Translations under genes and position numbers: made by a program
Shown here: one piece after another, positions 17,847-26,412 of the stretch
Numbering within the stretch: position 1 is the first letter of the stretch
How the letters are laid out: every line of letters starts with the position of its first letter
Origin: Pantoea endophytica
GTDB lineage: Bacteria > Pseudomonadota > Gammaproteobacteria > Enterobacterales > Enterobacteriaceae
Reading direction: 5' to 3'
Length of the DNA stretch: 64,000 bases
Assembly (NCBI RefSeq): GCF_002858935.1
Contig: NZ_PJRT01000005.1
Span: 682,001-746,000 of the forward strand
Notes under the pieces: generated by a model
Databases searched by the model: none
Told to the model about the DNA's origin: nothing
Seen by the model: only the letters and a program-made list of their open reading frames with translations

Positions 17847-18836
17847 TTAGCTCGTCGTTCCTGAGGGTATTTGAAGAGTGTTGATACCGCTCAGTTGCGG
17901 ATCGGTCAGGTCGTTAGCTTCGGCAATTCTTGTCCACATTGATGCATCCCCATACTGTTCTGATGCCACCTGATAAAGATTGCCTCCAGCAAGGGTAACG
18001 GCTTTAACCCCCTCCGCAGACTGACCTGTTCTGACGTTTTTATTCAGTCTTCCCAGCACTTCCTGTAACCGATACAACGCTAAAATACGCGTGCTGCAGT
18101 CCAGATGGATAAGCAGGTTACTCACAGTTTTTGATACCGGATTACCTGGAACCAGGCCACCGAGTGAGGTGATATCGCCGGCAGCGGCTTCCAGTAATGC
18201 CAGCTCATGCTGGATAATATTACGGGCGGCAATGAGGGGTCTGATTACAGACTGAATCTGCGCGACGGTAGCATGGGCAAAGTCCGTAATCTGTTTTACC
18301 GCCTTATGTAAATCTTTTACTGCCCTGGTGACAGCATCGATATTGATCATACTGGACAGGCCCAGCGCGCGCCCAAGATCACTGTCAATCAGCCCCCGCA
18401 ATGCGCCCGTCAGTGCATCAACTTTGTCGGGATAACCATCATTGCTGATGACCACCATTTCAATGGAATACGGGCGACGCCACATATACTCATAAACCGG
18501 CGCAAAACGGGTGACGATCACAGTAAAGCGGTAATCGTCGAAAGTGAGCACTATCGGTCGCCCCTGGTCCCGAATCCGTTCAAGAGCACTAACGCGTTCG
18601 CTGGCCTGCAAGCCGGTGATAACTCCAGACCAGGCCAGCGGTTCGTACTCAGTGCCCAGCACATCAATGATGCGCCTGCCGCCAATAAGTTGATGCTGGA
18701 TTGTCTTCTGTTTGCCGGGAACAGCGATGCGCTCGGGAACTTCTAAGTCCAGGAATTCGAATTCACCCAACATCAAACGAGTGACTGTCGGGTCGATACC
18801 CTGTGCGAAATGAGTTACATTCTGGAGGATTGTCAC
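17847..18836 (-). CDS. Baseplate/tail protein with C-terminal LysM-like domain (DNA circularisation N-like position)
   Basis: 329 residues. The N-terminal part (MLGEFEFLDLEVPERIAVPGKQKTIQHQLIGGRRIIDVLG) resembles the N-terminal domain of Mu gp43-like and baseplate gp53-like proteins. The last 50 residues (GGNLYQVASEQYGDASMWTRIAEANDLTDPQLSGINTLQIP) match a LysM-type repeat, as in tail-tube initiator proteins. It begins the baseplate block downstream of the tape measure. The exact role is inferred from position. Confidence 0.72.
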   Translation of the reverse strand: MTILQNVTHFAQGIDPTVTRLMLGEFEFLDLEVPERIAVPGKQKTIQHQLIGGRRIIDVLGTEYEPLAWSGVITGLQASERVSALERIRDQGRPIVLTFDDYRFTVIVTRFAPVYEYMWRRPYSIEMVVISNDGYPDKVDALTGALRGLIDSDLGRALGLSSMINIDAVTRAVKDLHKAVKQITDFAHATVAQIQSVIRPLIAARNIIQHELALLEAAAGDITSLGGLVPGNPVSKTVSNLLIHLDCSTRILALYRLQEVLGRLNKNVRTGQSAEGVKAVTLAGGNLYQVASEQYGDASMWTRIAEANDLTDPQLSGINTLQIPSGTTS

Positions 18837-18912
18837 TGAGACCCCATTATTTACTTAACAATAGACTCCTTTATTCACTCCTTAAATAACCTCTTTCGGG
18901 GCATCTTCAAGT

Positions 18913-19368
18913 ATGAAATTTGATCGGGTTTTACAGAGAGAAATTCTGTTGGTTTGTGTTGATGCTTATCCAGACTATACGTCATGGATAAACTTTGATG
19001 CTTCATTAGTCGATACAGACGATATTAAACTTTCTGCTAACATCAACTACCTAGCGGAGCAGGGCCTGATTTCTATCAGAAACAGAACCAGCGATGATCC
19101 ATATAGCTTCTTAGACAACATGCGAGCTACCGTTCAGGGAATTGATTTTCTCCAGCATGATGGAGGACTTTCAGCAATTCTAAATGTTCAGACCATAAAA
19201 TTTCACAGAGAAGCCGTTGTAGTGCTTGAAGACCTTATTGCTCTCTCAGGCCTGAGCGAACATGATAAAGAAACGGCCAGGTCAAAGCTTTCAGGGATGA
19301 CTACCGATGTACTTAAAACGATCGTACAAACAGTTACCTCAACTGGGGTATCACTGCTAATAAAATGA
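18913..19368 (+). CDS. Hypothetical moron protein within the tail operon
   Basis: 151 residues beginning MKFDRVLQREILLVCVDAYPDYTSWINFD. There is no signal peptide or membrane segment. The N-terminal 70 residues look like a small winged-helix (ANINYLAEQGLISIRNR) and the C-terminus is helical. It runs opposite to the late operon and is lower in G+C than its neighbours, typical of an independently transcribed moron. Proteins that start this way occur in enterobacterial prophages as far as I recall, but no function is known to me. Confidence 0.7.
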   Translation: MKFDRVLQREILLVCVDAYPDYTSWINFDASLVDTDDIKLSANINYLAEQGLISIRNRTSDDPYSFLDNMRATVQGIDFLQHDGGLSAILNVQTIKFHREAVVVLEDLIALSGLSEHDKETARSKLSGMTTDVLKTIVQTVTSTGVSLLIK

Positions 19369-19472
19369 AAGTAAGCAATAAAAATGGGTTGATTATTCTA
19401 TTAACACTTGAAGCATCATAGAGTTAAAATTATGTGGCTTTGTTTTTTTCTTGACATGAAAAGGAGATTGTA

Positions 19473-19781
19473 ATGACTAAGTTCGAGCGTGTTGTCTCAG
19501 AACTGAATAATATTGAAGATAAAATTCAGGATAATTGTAAAAAATCGATGACCCCATTTAAGGGGCGAAATATGAAAGCAAGGTTAGATAAAATCTATCG
19601 TGACGCGAATAAACTCAAAGACCCGGAACAGACTTCAGCACAAGCTAAAGTTAAAGAGTTGAAAAAATCCGTTAGGGCTTTGGTTGAGGCACATGAGTTA
19701 TCCAAGAGCACGCAACATGAATGTGGTTGCAAAAAATGTAATCCAGCCAGTACACGGGCTAGAAAATCTATTCGCTTGTAA
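19473..19781 (+). CDS. Small charged protein with Cys motif (moron)
   Basis: 102 residues, lysine-rich and mostly helical, starting MTKFERVVSELNNIEDKIQDN after a strong GGAG site. Near the end is a CGCKKC cluster that could bind a metal. It is co-directional with the preceding moron gene and followed by a hairpin terminator. Not recognised. Confidence 0.65.
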   Translation: MTKFERVVSELNNIEDKIQDNCKKSMTPFKGRNMKARLDKIYRDANKLKDPEQTSAQAKVKELKKSVRALVEAHELSKSTQHECGCKKCNPASTRARKSIRL

Positions 19782-19800
19782 AAATTTAATAGTGGATTTC

Positions 19801-19830
19801 ACAAGCCCCAGACTGCGGGCTTGTCTTCCG
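19801..19830 (+). terminator. Terminator-like hairpin after the moron pair
   Basis: Perfect stem ACAAGCCC (19801-19808) / GGGCTTGT (19817-19824) with an 8-nt loop, then CTTCCGTTATT. The T-run is weak. Confidence 0.5.
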
Positions 19831-20188
19831 TTATTCCATCTGTTGTTCAACTTGGTTCAATACTGCCGATAATGATCGTGGGCGCTCCAGAATAATGGAG
19901 TGTTCGGAACAAGTTATTTTTGACATCAATGATGCAATTTGCACCCGTGGCTACATGGAAAGGCTAATGTCCATGGTTTGTCCTTTAAAATCAATACCCG
20001 CCACGAATACACCAGCGAGCATCAACCCAAATAATAATCCATCTTCAACATGCCGTTTCTCAACATGAAAACTCGCGGCATCCGCGCTCTTACGTCAGTC
20101 AGCAAAGAGGACTTCAAATCAAGGCCAGAACGCGCAGGCTGGCGCTCATAGCATTATTTTACGTAGCAGTGGATCAAACGAAACGGGT
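19831..20188. other. Gap between moron genes and tape measure gene
   Basis: No substantial gene. On the minus strand an open stretch reads HVEKRHVEDGLLFGLMLAG then VFVAGIDFKGQ and ends before 19960. This looks like the 3' remnant of a coding sequence without a proper start, possibly a small tail gene damaged by insertion of the moron genes. Confidence 0.3.
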
Positions 20189-22339
20189 CTATGGATTTAT
20201 GAGACTGCTGATATGGCCGGGATGAACCATTTGCATGGATGAATCGAAAGCGCTTGTCCCTGCAAATGAACGAGTCGCCTCACGTACCTGATGTTGCGTT
20301 ACGGCCTCGCCCACTGCTTTTTTGTCCAGATAGACCTTGCTGTGAACCTGAACCATCTGCTGAATTCTTTCTGGTATTGGCGGGACGTCATTACCGCGAT
20401 GCAAGCTCTGCATACCTTTAGCATAATCTACCCCACCCTTATATCTTCCCTGCGTTGACATGGCGATCGCTAATGCCGAATGGCCTGCAGGGGCGTGTGT
20501 GCCACGGGTTATGGCCTCAATATCACCGTACAGTGTGTACGCGCTCTTTTTCAGCTGGCGTTGAGCCGTTGTCGGAATGTTGACGCCAGGCAGGTTGTTG
20601 AGCAGGCCGGTGATGTAGTCAAACAACCGGTTAAAGCCTGACTGCACGCGCTCGCCGAAATTATCCGCCCTGCTCTCAATGCCTTCCCACCAGCCAATGA
20701 AATGCTGCCCCATTCCCTTTATTGCGGACCAGGTGGTACTGCCCACTTCGCTGAACTCTCTCCACATTCCCGTAAGCGCGGGACGGACGCGTGCCCAGTT
20801 GCTGTAAATCAGTACGCTGGCACCTGCAACTGCTGCGATGGCCAGCGTCACCGGACCACCCAGCATGGCGGCAACAGAAGTTATAACGCCGAGACTGCCC
20901 ACCAGCCTTGTTCCGGCAATGGTGGCACTTAACAACAGAATGCCACCGGACAGCAGTGTCAGACCCGCGAGCGCAGTCGCAGAGTAAGCCGCAATCCGGG
21001 TGGCCCATGGATTGTCTTCGGCGAACTGGCTGAGCTTGTCGATAAATCGTGTAAGTCCCAACGTCAGGCTGGTTACCGTGGGCAGCAGCTGGATGCCCAG
21101 GATGGCTTTCAGGTTGGTCCAGGCAGCCGTGAGCCCAACAGCGGCACCGTCAGGTGAATTCTGATAAGTGTCGTAAGCAGCGCTGTAACTCTGCGCACGG
21201 TGGAATACCGTGGCGTCTTTGCTCAGCTTGGCGGCATTCTTAATGTGCTGGCCATAAAACTGTCCGGCGTTACGGTTCAGGTATTCACCGAGCATGTTTC
21301 CGACTTCATCATCGGTAAGCCCGCTGCCGTAACGCTGTCGGATTTTATCCGCCATCACGGCAGCAAGTTTATCGGGGCGGGAAAACAACCTCGCATACTC
21401 CGGCTTCAGACCGCCACTGGTAACGGACTCACTGCCAAGACTCTGCCGGTATAAATCCCTCTCTTCAGCCGACATGTTGCGCATAGCTTCGCGCATCATC
21501 TTCAGTCGTACAGGACTGACACCCTCTTCCAGCATGCCTATTTCAGCGAGCAAACCCTTTGCCTTCCGGTCCATGTGCCCACCAATCAGCGAACTGAATG
21601 CTGTCATAAGCGCGGTACCGGATTTATTTCCCCCTTTGTCCATGCTCATCAGGCCTGCAAACTGACCATACAGATATTGCGGATCGAGCATCATATAAGC
21701 GGCTTTGCCCGTCTGCGAGGCGGCAAGAAAGTCTTTCGGGCTGACACGCCCGCGTGATGCAAGCTGTACCTGAGACATCATTGACAGCTCATTCAGGAAT
21801 CGGGCGGGATCATTAATCACCGCACCGCCACGGTGCTCTAAAGCCTTCGCTGCGGCATTGACCAGTCCGTCAGTTGCGCCTTTACCAAGCGCCATACGTA
21901 CTGTCGCTTCATAGCGGGCAAATTCTGGCGCGGTCTCAACGGCATGGTGCAGATCACCAAAGGCTGTATGCAGGTCCTGAATCAGGCGAATATTACCTGC
22001 AATCGTGGTACCCAGCGTCTGGTGTGCCAGCAACTGCGCCTGACCCGTCACTGCGGCATTGTCCTGAGCTGAAAGATTAAGCGTGCGGAAATCAGTCTGA
22101 GCGCGCACCAGGTCTCGTGCAGCCTTAAGGGTTGCATCCAGTCCCTTTGTAATACCCAGGCTAACAGATGTCAGACCTCCACCAGCAATCGTCATTCTCC
22201 CGATCTGTTTCATCTGCGTCTGAAACAATGCAGCCTTCTGGTGGGTGTCTGCAAACCTGCGGGAGACAGCCAGTAAACCAGCGGAGATGTTTTCAGTCAG
22301 ACTGAGCCTGACGGCGACCTTATAGGACTCTAAATTCAT
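20189..22339 (-). CDS. Phage tail tape measure protein
   Basis: 716 residues. The N-terminal half (TENISAGLLAVSRRFADTHQKAALFQTQMKQIGRMTIAGGGLTSVSLGITKGLDA...) is the phage tape measure core. Two or three hydrophobic stretches follow around 440-520 (ATALAGLTLLSGGILLLSATIAGTRLVGSL and VTLAIAAVAGASVLIYSNWA), the region that enters the host membrane during DNA delivery. The C-terminus is a hydrophilic tail. It sets tail length. It lies between the chaperone/neck genes and the baseplate block, as in other contractile-tailed phages, although morons separate it from both. Confidence 0.88.
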   Translation of the reverse strand: MNLESYKVAVRLSLTENISAGLLAVSRRFADTHQKAALFQTQMKQIGRMTIAGGGLTSVSLGITKGLDATLKAARDLVRAQTDFRTLNLSAQDNAAVTGQAQLLAHQTLGTTIAGNIRLIQDLHTAFGDLHHAVETAPEFARYEATVRMALGKGATDGLVNAAAKALEHRGGAVINDPARFLNELSMMSQVQLASRGRVSPKDFLAASQTGKAAYMMLDPQYLYGQFAGLMSMDKGGNKSGTALMTAFSSLIGGHMDRKAKGLLAEIGMLEEGVSPVRLKMMREAMRNMSAEERDLYRQSLGSESVTSGGLKPEYARLFSRPDKLAAVMADKIRQRYGSGLTDDEVGNMLGEYLNRNAGQFYGQHIKNAAKLSKDATVFHRAQSYSAAYDTYQNSPDGAAVGLTAAWTNLKAILGIQLLPTVTSLTLGLTRFIDKLSQFAEDNPWATRIAAYSATALAGLTLLSGGILLLSATIAGTRLVGSLGVITSVAAMLGGPVTLAIAAVAGASVLIYSNWARVRPALTGMWREFSEVGSTTWSAIKGMGQHFIGWWEGIESRADNFGERVQSGFNRLFDYITGLLNNLPGVNIPTTAQRQLKKSAYTLYGDIEAITRGTHAPAGHSALAIAMSTQGRYKGGVDYAKGMQSLHRGNDVPPIPERIQQMVQVHSKVYLDKKAVGEAVTQHQVREATRSFAGTSAFDSSMQMVHPGHISSLINP

Positions 22340-22579
22340 AATGTTATCAGCAACATATAATCATTTGTTTTTTATTTGTGGTGCGAAGCATAGAAGAATC
22401 AAAATGATTTCATCGCAGTCAATGATCTATATGACTGATCTTTATGTATATACATACAGTTATTTATGCTCACCAACCCCATTCAAAGTAGAAAATCAAA
22501 AAAAAGGATTGATCATTATTGCGCGCAGTGAGACTTCAGGTTAGACTTAAATCAAGTCATAATTGAAGGTGGAATCATC

Positions 22580-23143
22580 ATGAGCGACGTCAACCTAAGC
22601 GTAAGTGCTTTCAAAGAATTTCTGGAAGCCCTTCCAACGCTCGATTTGGTGAAAGATGCAACCGCACGTAACCTGAAGAATTCAACAGCGAGATTACTCA
22701 CTGTCGTTAGAGACAATGAGATGGCTGATGTAAGTTTGCTGGACGTTGAAGAGTTGGCGGAACGTTATATGAATGAAACGTCTCCTACTCCAAATGGAAA
22801 CAGTATTACTTCATACAAGAGCCGCATGGACAGTGCAGTTAAGAAATTCATAGCCTATCAAAAGGGTGATTCAATTCCTTACAGGCAGCACTCGAAATCC
22901 ACTTTGGATTTGGGAGAGGATTCAATTGGAACTGGCCAAGAGGAATTACCTGTGATGAGAGATGATAAGGCAGTAAATGAAACAGCTACTGAAGCGCCAG
23001 TCAAGGGCACCTTTACTATCCCTATTCTTGTAAGACCTCAATCGGGGGTGGTAGTAACCATCGCTGGGGTTCCCGATGATTTAACACGTGAAGAGGCTGA
23101 TAGAATCTCTTCGGTATTGAAAATTTACACTCAAAAGACGTAA
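22580..23143 (+). CDS. Hypothetical moron protein
   Basis: 187 residues with good start context (GGTGGAATCATC ATG). The N-terminal 95 residues are helical (NLSVSAFKEFLEALPTLDLVKDATARNLKNSTARLLTVV) and look like a small DNA- or protein-binding domain. A disordered linker follows, then a C-terminal module (FTIPILVRPQSGVVVTIAGVPDDLTREEADRISSVLKIY) resembling short C-terminal oligomerisation domains seen in integrase-like or plasmid proteins. It is opposite to the late operon and has its own downstream hairpin. Function unknown. Confidence 0.7.
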   Translation: MSDVNLSVSAFKEFLEALPTLDLVKDATARNLKNSTARLLTVVRDNEMADVSLLDVEELAERYMNETSPTPNGNSITSYKSRMDSAVKKFIAYQKGDSIPYRQHSKSTLDLGEDSIGTGQEELPVMRDDKAVNETATEAPVKGTFTIPILVRPQSGVVVTIAGVPDDLTREEADRISSVLKIYTQKT

Positions 23144-23148
23144 AAAAA

Positions 23149-23175
23149 GCCCCGTTTGCCGCGGGGCTTAATTGG
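23149..23175. terminator. Bidirectional terminator hairpin
   Basis: Stem GCCCCG (23149-23154) / CGGGGC (23162-23167), with seven A's on the left and TTAATT on the right. It ends the rightward 22580-23143 gene. Read leftward the stem is followed by seven T's, so it would also stop leftward transcripts unless antiterminated. Confidence 0.75.
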
Positions 23176-23312
23176 TTCGGAGATATTTGCCGTATCTCCG
23201 GTGTGTATGGAGGCAAACCCCCCGCTACACTTTGCGTTAGCAGGCGAAGAATAACGGGTCTCCCAACCGTTTACAACACTGTTCGGGTTTACAGTGATGT
23301 GAGGTATTCCCT

Positions 23313-23456
23313 ATGCCGACTACTGTTTGTCGTAAATGTGGTAACACCTGCGAAGTTATCTTCCGTCCTTATGTTGTTGATAAGAACGGTAAGAAGAAAT
23401 TCCCCAAAAACTCGCGCGTGTTCCCAATCCCAGTCTGCGGATGTAATTTGATCTAA
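23313..23456 (+). CDS. 47-residue Cys-rich protein (zinc-ribbon-like)
   Basis: Small gene with GAGG 10 bp upstream of ATG 23313. The product starts MPTTVCRKCGNTCEVIFRPY and ends PIPVCGCNLI. Three Cys near the N-terminus and CxC at the end suggest a small zinc-binding knuckle. Preceded by an 8-bp-stem hairpin (23179-23200) and followed by a terminator at 23461. It is rightward within the leftward late operon, so it is an autonomous moron. Function unknown. Confidence 0.6.
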   Translation: MPTTVCRKCGNTCEVIFRPYVVDKNGKKKFPKNSRVFPIPVCGCNLI

Positions 23457-23460
23457 TTAA

Positions 23461-23495
23461 AACCCGGCTACGGCCGGGTTTATTTTATCTTTTGT
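23461..23495 (+). terminator. Terminator after the Cys-rich 47-mer
   Basis: Stem AACCCGGC (23461-23468) / GCCGGGTT (23473-23480) with a TACG tetraloop, followed by TATTTTATCTTTT. It starts 4 bp after the stop codon. Confidence 0.8.
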
Positions 23496-23616
23496 TTGGA
23501 CTTTAGCTATCGCTTCTTAGGCAATCCCCATTAGACAAACTAAGTTCTAGTCGTCTCTTACTTCCCTGTAATGAGGCCATGCTCTTATAGGAATTCTTTG
23601 GCACAGGATTGTGCCC

Positions 23617-23651
23617 AGCCCGGTTGCCACCACTCCCGGGCTTTTTGTTTT
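23617..23651 (+). terminator. Second rightward terminator, no gene assigned
   Basis: Stem AGCCCGG (23617-23623) / CCGGGCT (23636-23642) followed by TTTTGTTTT. The roughly 120 bp between this and the previous terminator contain no convincing frame, so a short non-coding transcript ending here is possible. Confidence 0.6.
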
Positions 23652-24022
23652 CAGCCTTGTGTTTTCTTATCGTCCACTTTTTTCAGGAACATCCACTGAA
23701 TGCTGTAGGCCACACCGCCGGGCGCCAGTACCCACGAAGACGAAGAGTGTCCATCTGTGCCCATCACCACGAACGTCACTCCGACCAGGTTAAGCAGTTC
23801 GACGACCTTTCTGTCCCAGGTTTCTGCGATACCGGTATCGCCTGGCACCACATCCACTTCGACGCGTGTACCTGGCGGGCATGTTACACGTGTGCATGTT
23901 CCATGAATTTTAGCCATGGTGTTGTCCCAGCTGTCTCCGTAGTAGGTTTCACTGTCATTCGCATCCATGCCAGCGCCAACCATCGTCAGCGCCAGTAAAG
24001 ATAATACTGATAATGAGTTCAT
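23651..24022 (-). CDS. Small exported protein of unknown function
   Basis: 123 residues with a signal peptide (MNSLSVLSLLALTMVGAGMDA). The mature part contains CTRVTCPPGTRVEVDVVPGD, a pair of cysteines likely to form a disulphide, then a beta-rich domain (VVELLNLVGVTFVVMGTDGHSSSSWVLAPGGVAYSIQWMFLKK). It follows the DsbA-like gene on the same strand by 90 bp, and a disulphide client/oxidase relationship is conceivable. Not recognised. Confidence 0.6.
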   Translation of the reverse strand: MNSLSVLSLLALTMVGAGMDANDSETYYGDSWDNTMAKIHGTCTRVTCPPGTRVEVDVVPGDTGIAETWDRKVVELLNLVGVTFVVMGTDGHSSSSWVLAPGGVAYSIQWMFLKKVDDKKTQG

Positions 24023-24112
24023 ACTCTTTCGCCCCGAAAAATGCCGAGACTATAAGCTGACACTGACAGCATTAAGTTTTCCGCAAAAATGCTTTCCGTT
24101 CGTATTCACTCA

Positions 24113-24772
24113 TCATGTTTCCGTCTGCGCGCGCTTCAACGCCTCTTCAAGTTCACTGAAAGGCACATCGCCCGTCAAAACTGTGTCGCCAATGAGGGTC
24201 GCGGGCGTGTGGGTGATATTAAGTTTTTTCATCAATGCTTTGTTCAGCGCCAGTGTATGCGTGACATCCGGGCTGAGTTGATAAATGGTTGAGCCTGCAG
24301 AGCGGACTGCATTCCGGATACTGTAATCATCCAGTAAGCCCTGATAACGCATCAGATAGCGATGAAAGGCCTCAAATTTTGAGGGCTGTTGTTCCCATAA
24401 GGTCAGAGCCATACGCGAAGGGTTAAGTGGCTGAAACATGGATGGACTGAATTTGTAAGTCACAGCCAGCTGAGGATGCTGCGCCAGCAACCGATGCAGT
24501 TTTTCATCCAGGCATTTACAGGCTTTGCAACTGTAATCGGTAAAACATACCAGCGTCAGCGCCGGTTGCAGCGCCCCGACTCGCGGTGAATGCGGATCAT
24601 CAAGCAGGTTGCTGCGAATTAATGCCTCCGTCTCCGGAACCCTTTCGGGCGTATATGCCACCAGCTCCGGAGCAGGCACGCGATGGATGTGACCTGGTGC
24701 GATGGAAACAATCTGCGCAGGTGCAGGTAAAGCAGGCAGTAACATCATTGGGACAATCAGGGCTTTCAGCAT
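24113..24772 (-). CDS. Exported DsbA/DsbG-like thioredoxin-fold protein
   Basis: 219 residues, with a signal peptide (MLKALIVPMMLLPALPAPA) and a thioredoxin fold. VCFTDYSCKACKCLDEKL gives a CKAC active site at about residue 82-85, and the cis-Pro loop is THTPATLIG. An inserted helical domain between them (about 110-170) is as in DsbA/DsbG/BdbD. It probably handles disulphides in the periplasm. Such a gene inside a phage tail operon is unusual. It is coupled to the 42-residue frame upstream (its ATG lies 2 bp after that stop). Confidence 0.75.
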   Translation of the reverse strand: MLKALIVPMMLLPALPAPAQIVSIAPGHIHRVPAPELVAYTPERVPETEALIRSNLLDDPHSPRVGALQPALTLVCFTDYSCKACKCLDEKLHRLLAQHPQLAVTYKFSPSMFQPLNPSRMALTLWEQQPSKFEAFHRYLMRYQGLLDDYSIRNAVRSAGSTIYQLSPDVTHTLALNKALMKKLNITHTPATLIGDTVLTGDVPFSELEEALKRAQTET

Positions 24773-24774
24773 AA

Positions 24775-24903
24775 TTACTCCCGAAACAGTTCATCGGCCG
24801 GCCCCGTGAGAAGGTCAACTATTGGCCGTAATGACATTGAGGCGCTAATTTGACTTAAGTTTGGCGATGAAGTTTCTTGGCGGGATTTATATCTGGCGGT
24901 CAT
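24775..24903 (-). CDS. Possible 42-residue coupled protein
   Basis: Frame MTARYKSRQETSSPNLSQISASMSL... ending GPADELFRE. Its ATG overlaps the end of the neck gene and its stop (TAA) is 2 bp before the DsbA-like start, a pattern of translational coupling. Compositionally plausible but unrecognised. It may only serve to link translation. Confidence 0.4.
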   Translation of the reverse strand: MTARYKSRQETSSPNLSQISASMSLRPIVDLLTGPADELFRE

Positions 24904-25396
24904 ATCCCAGAACACTGTGGATGGCTGTGCCTTTAGTGATACCCGTAACTGCAGCACGCCCCAGTATCCGGCGGATAGTGCGCTCATTGTGGATGACTGC
25001 CGGGCCAAGCACCGGACGAGGAGGCATATTGACGGTACCGAATTCAAACCAGAGAGCTCTTTTATCTTTTGAACCCACCACCGCCTCGAAACCACTGATC
25101 TCATGCTCCCACGTATCGCGGAACTCACCGGTACGCAGAAGCGGGGCTTCCAGTGGAAAGCCTTTTCTCGCCTTGTCCGCTTCGGTACTCTCAGCCAGCG
25201 GAGCCCAGTCCTGAAAAGGACCGACCGCCGGCTGATAAAAACCGATTTCATCTTTCGCGGTCTGTGCGATAGATTCTGCGACGTCTTCGAGTCCGTCAGC
25301 CAGTCGCTTGTGCAGCGCGACTTCCAGCGCCGCAAATTGCAGTGCCGCACCGAGGAATCCTTCTAACTCTTTCACGTCTGTTTCTCCCAGGCCCAT
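24887..25396 (-). CDS. Phage neck/tail completion protein (HK97 gp10 / virion morphogenesis-like)
   Basis: 169 residues. The helical N-terminus and the segment LLRTGEFRDTWEHEISGFEAVVGSKDKRALWFEFGTVNMPPRPVLGPAV are typical of gp10-like and gpG-like neck/virion-morphogenesis proteins, in which a WxEFGT-(N)-PPRP motif is conserved. It overlaps the frameshift extension of the upstream chaperone gene by 25 bp. Leftward late operon. Confidence 0.68.
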   Translation of the reverse strand: MGLGETDVKELEGFLGAALQFAALEVALHKRLADGLEDVAESIAQTAKDEIGFYQPAVGPFQDWAPLAESTEADKARKGFPLEAPLLRTGEFRDTWEHEISGFEAVVGSKDKRALWFEFGTVNMPPRPVLGPAVIHNERTIRRILGRAAVTGITKGTAIHSVLGYDRQI

Positions 25397-25922
25397 GTCT
25401 GCCAGTTGAACTGTGCCCCTTCCAGCTCCGAAAAGACGATCGCCATCGCGTGCCGTTCGTGCATCACCATCTCTGTCACATCAAAAACCATTGAGAATGG
25501 AACCCCGTTCTTCAGCAGCCAGCAACGACTGCGAAAATCAGGGTTCAGGGCGAGTTTTTTGTGGCGGCCCTGGGAATGTCATCACCTTGATTGCAGTCTC
25601 CGGTCGGGAAAAATTGGGTGGCCAGCGCGTCCATGCCCTCGCGCCCCAGAATGCTGATCATGGCATCTACCTGAGCCTGCGTCTGAGGAATGGCGTACTC
25701 ATCCCCATCAATGTCTGAGACCCGCGCTGCAGGAATGGCATACACATTCACATAAACCGGGTTCATTGCGGCCTGCGCGCCAATTGCCAGAATCAGACGT
25801 GATTCCTGTAACGGGTCAAGCTCGCGATAGCGGATAACGCGACCGCGAGTGTCAGTTACCTGATTTGATACAGCAACCGAAGGTTCATCAGATCTCGGTT
25901 TTTCATGGACTGTGACTTTCAC
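25372..25922 (-). CDS. Tail assembly chaperone expressed with a -1 programmed frameshift
   Basis: The zero-frame product ends at 25545 (125 residues: KVTVHEKPRSDEPSVAVSNQ... FPTGDCNQGDD... ATKNSP). Immediately before the stop is the slippery heptamer A-AAA-AAC (25554-25560), in exact phase. A -1 shift gives KKLALNPDFRSRCWLLKNG... to a stop at 25372, about 183 residues in all. This is the arrangement of G/GT in lambda and E/E' in P2, where short and long chaperones prime the tape measure protein. It sits right after the tube gene, the canonical place. Frame-shift use is inferred from position, phase and heptamer. Confidence 0.82.
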
Positions 25923-25931
25923 TCAGTAACC

Positions 25932-26363
25932 TCAGTTAACTTTTTTACGACGGCTGGCAGTGAACGTCAGCGTCTGGTTGACGGTTTTCTCACCCTGCTT
26001 GTTGCCGGCATCGGTGAGGTGAAATGACACCCCTTCATAGCGATACACGCTAACTGTGCCATTCGCTTCAGTAATGGTTTCGGTAATGGTGCCGCGCGGC
26101 TGATCAATACCGTTGTAGTAGTTGTCTTCCCACTTCGCCCAGAAGTCATCCAGCGTGGCATCCATACGTTCAGCCGTGATGGTCCCATGCCAGCCAACCG
26201 GAATTTGTAATTCATCAGTAATGCCGTTTAGCGGGGTAATCTTCTGTGTCGAAACCTGCGGCTTTGAGTCAAAGCTCATGATTTTGGGAATGCGCAGCTT
26301 GCCCGTGTGCGTATTGATATCAACCGCGATATCGCGGCCCACGGTATAGCCAAGGGTTGGCAT
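25932..26363 (-). CDS. Phage tail tube protein
   Basis: 143 residues. The segment MPTLGYTVGRDIAVDINTHTGKLRIPKIMSFDSKPQVSTQKITPLNGITDELQIPVGWHGTITAERM and the closing EKTVNQTLTFTASRRKKVN fit the tube proteins of Mu-type contractile tails. It follows the sheath gene and precedes the chaperone gene, the standard order. Confidence 0.8.
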   Translation of the reverse strand: MPTLGYTVGRDIAVDINTHTGKLRIPKIMSFDSKPQVSTQKITPLNGITDELQIPVGWHGTITAERMDATLDDFWAKWEDNYYNGIDQPRGTITETITEANGTVSVYRYEGVSFHLTDAGNKQGEKTVNQTLTFTASRRKKVN

Positions 26364-26412
26364 GGTTTATCTCCGGATTAATAGTGCAGCGGCATTAGCA
26401 GCATTAGCAGCA

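Noticed and set aside
24775..25350. 191-codon frame overlapping the neck gene
   Set aside because: Most of it is a shadow of the neck protein. Only the last 42 codons from 24903, outside that gene, are kept as a possible small gene.
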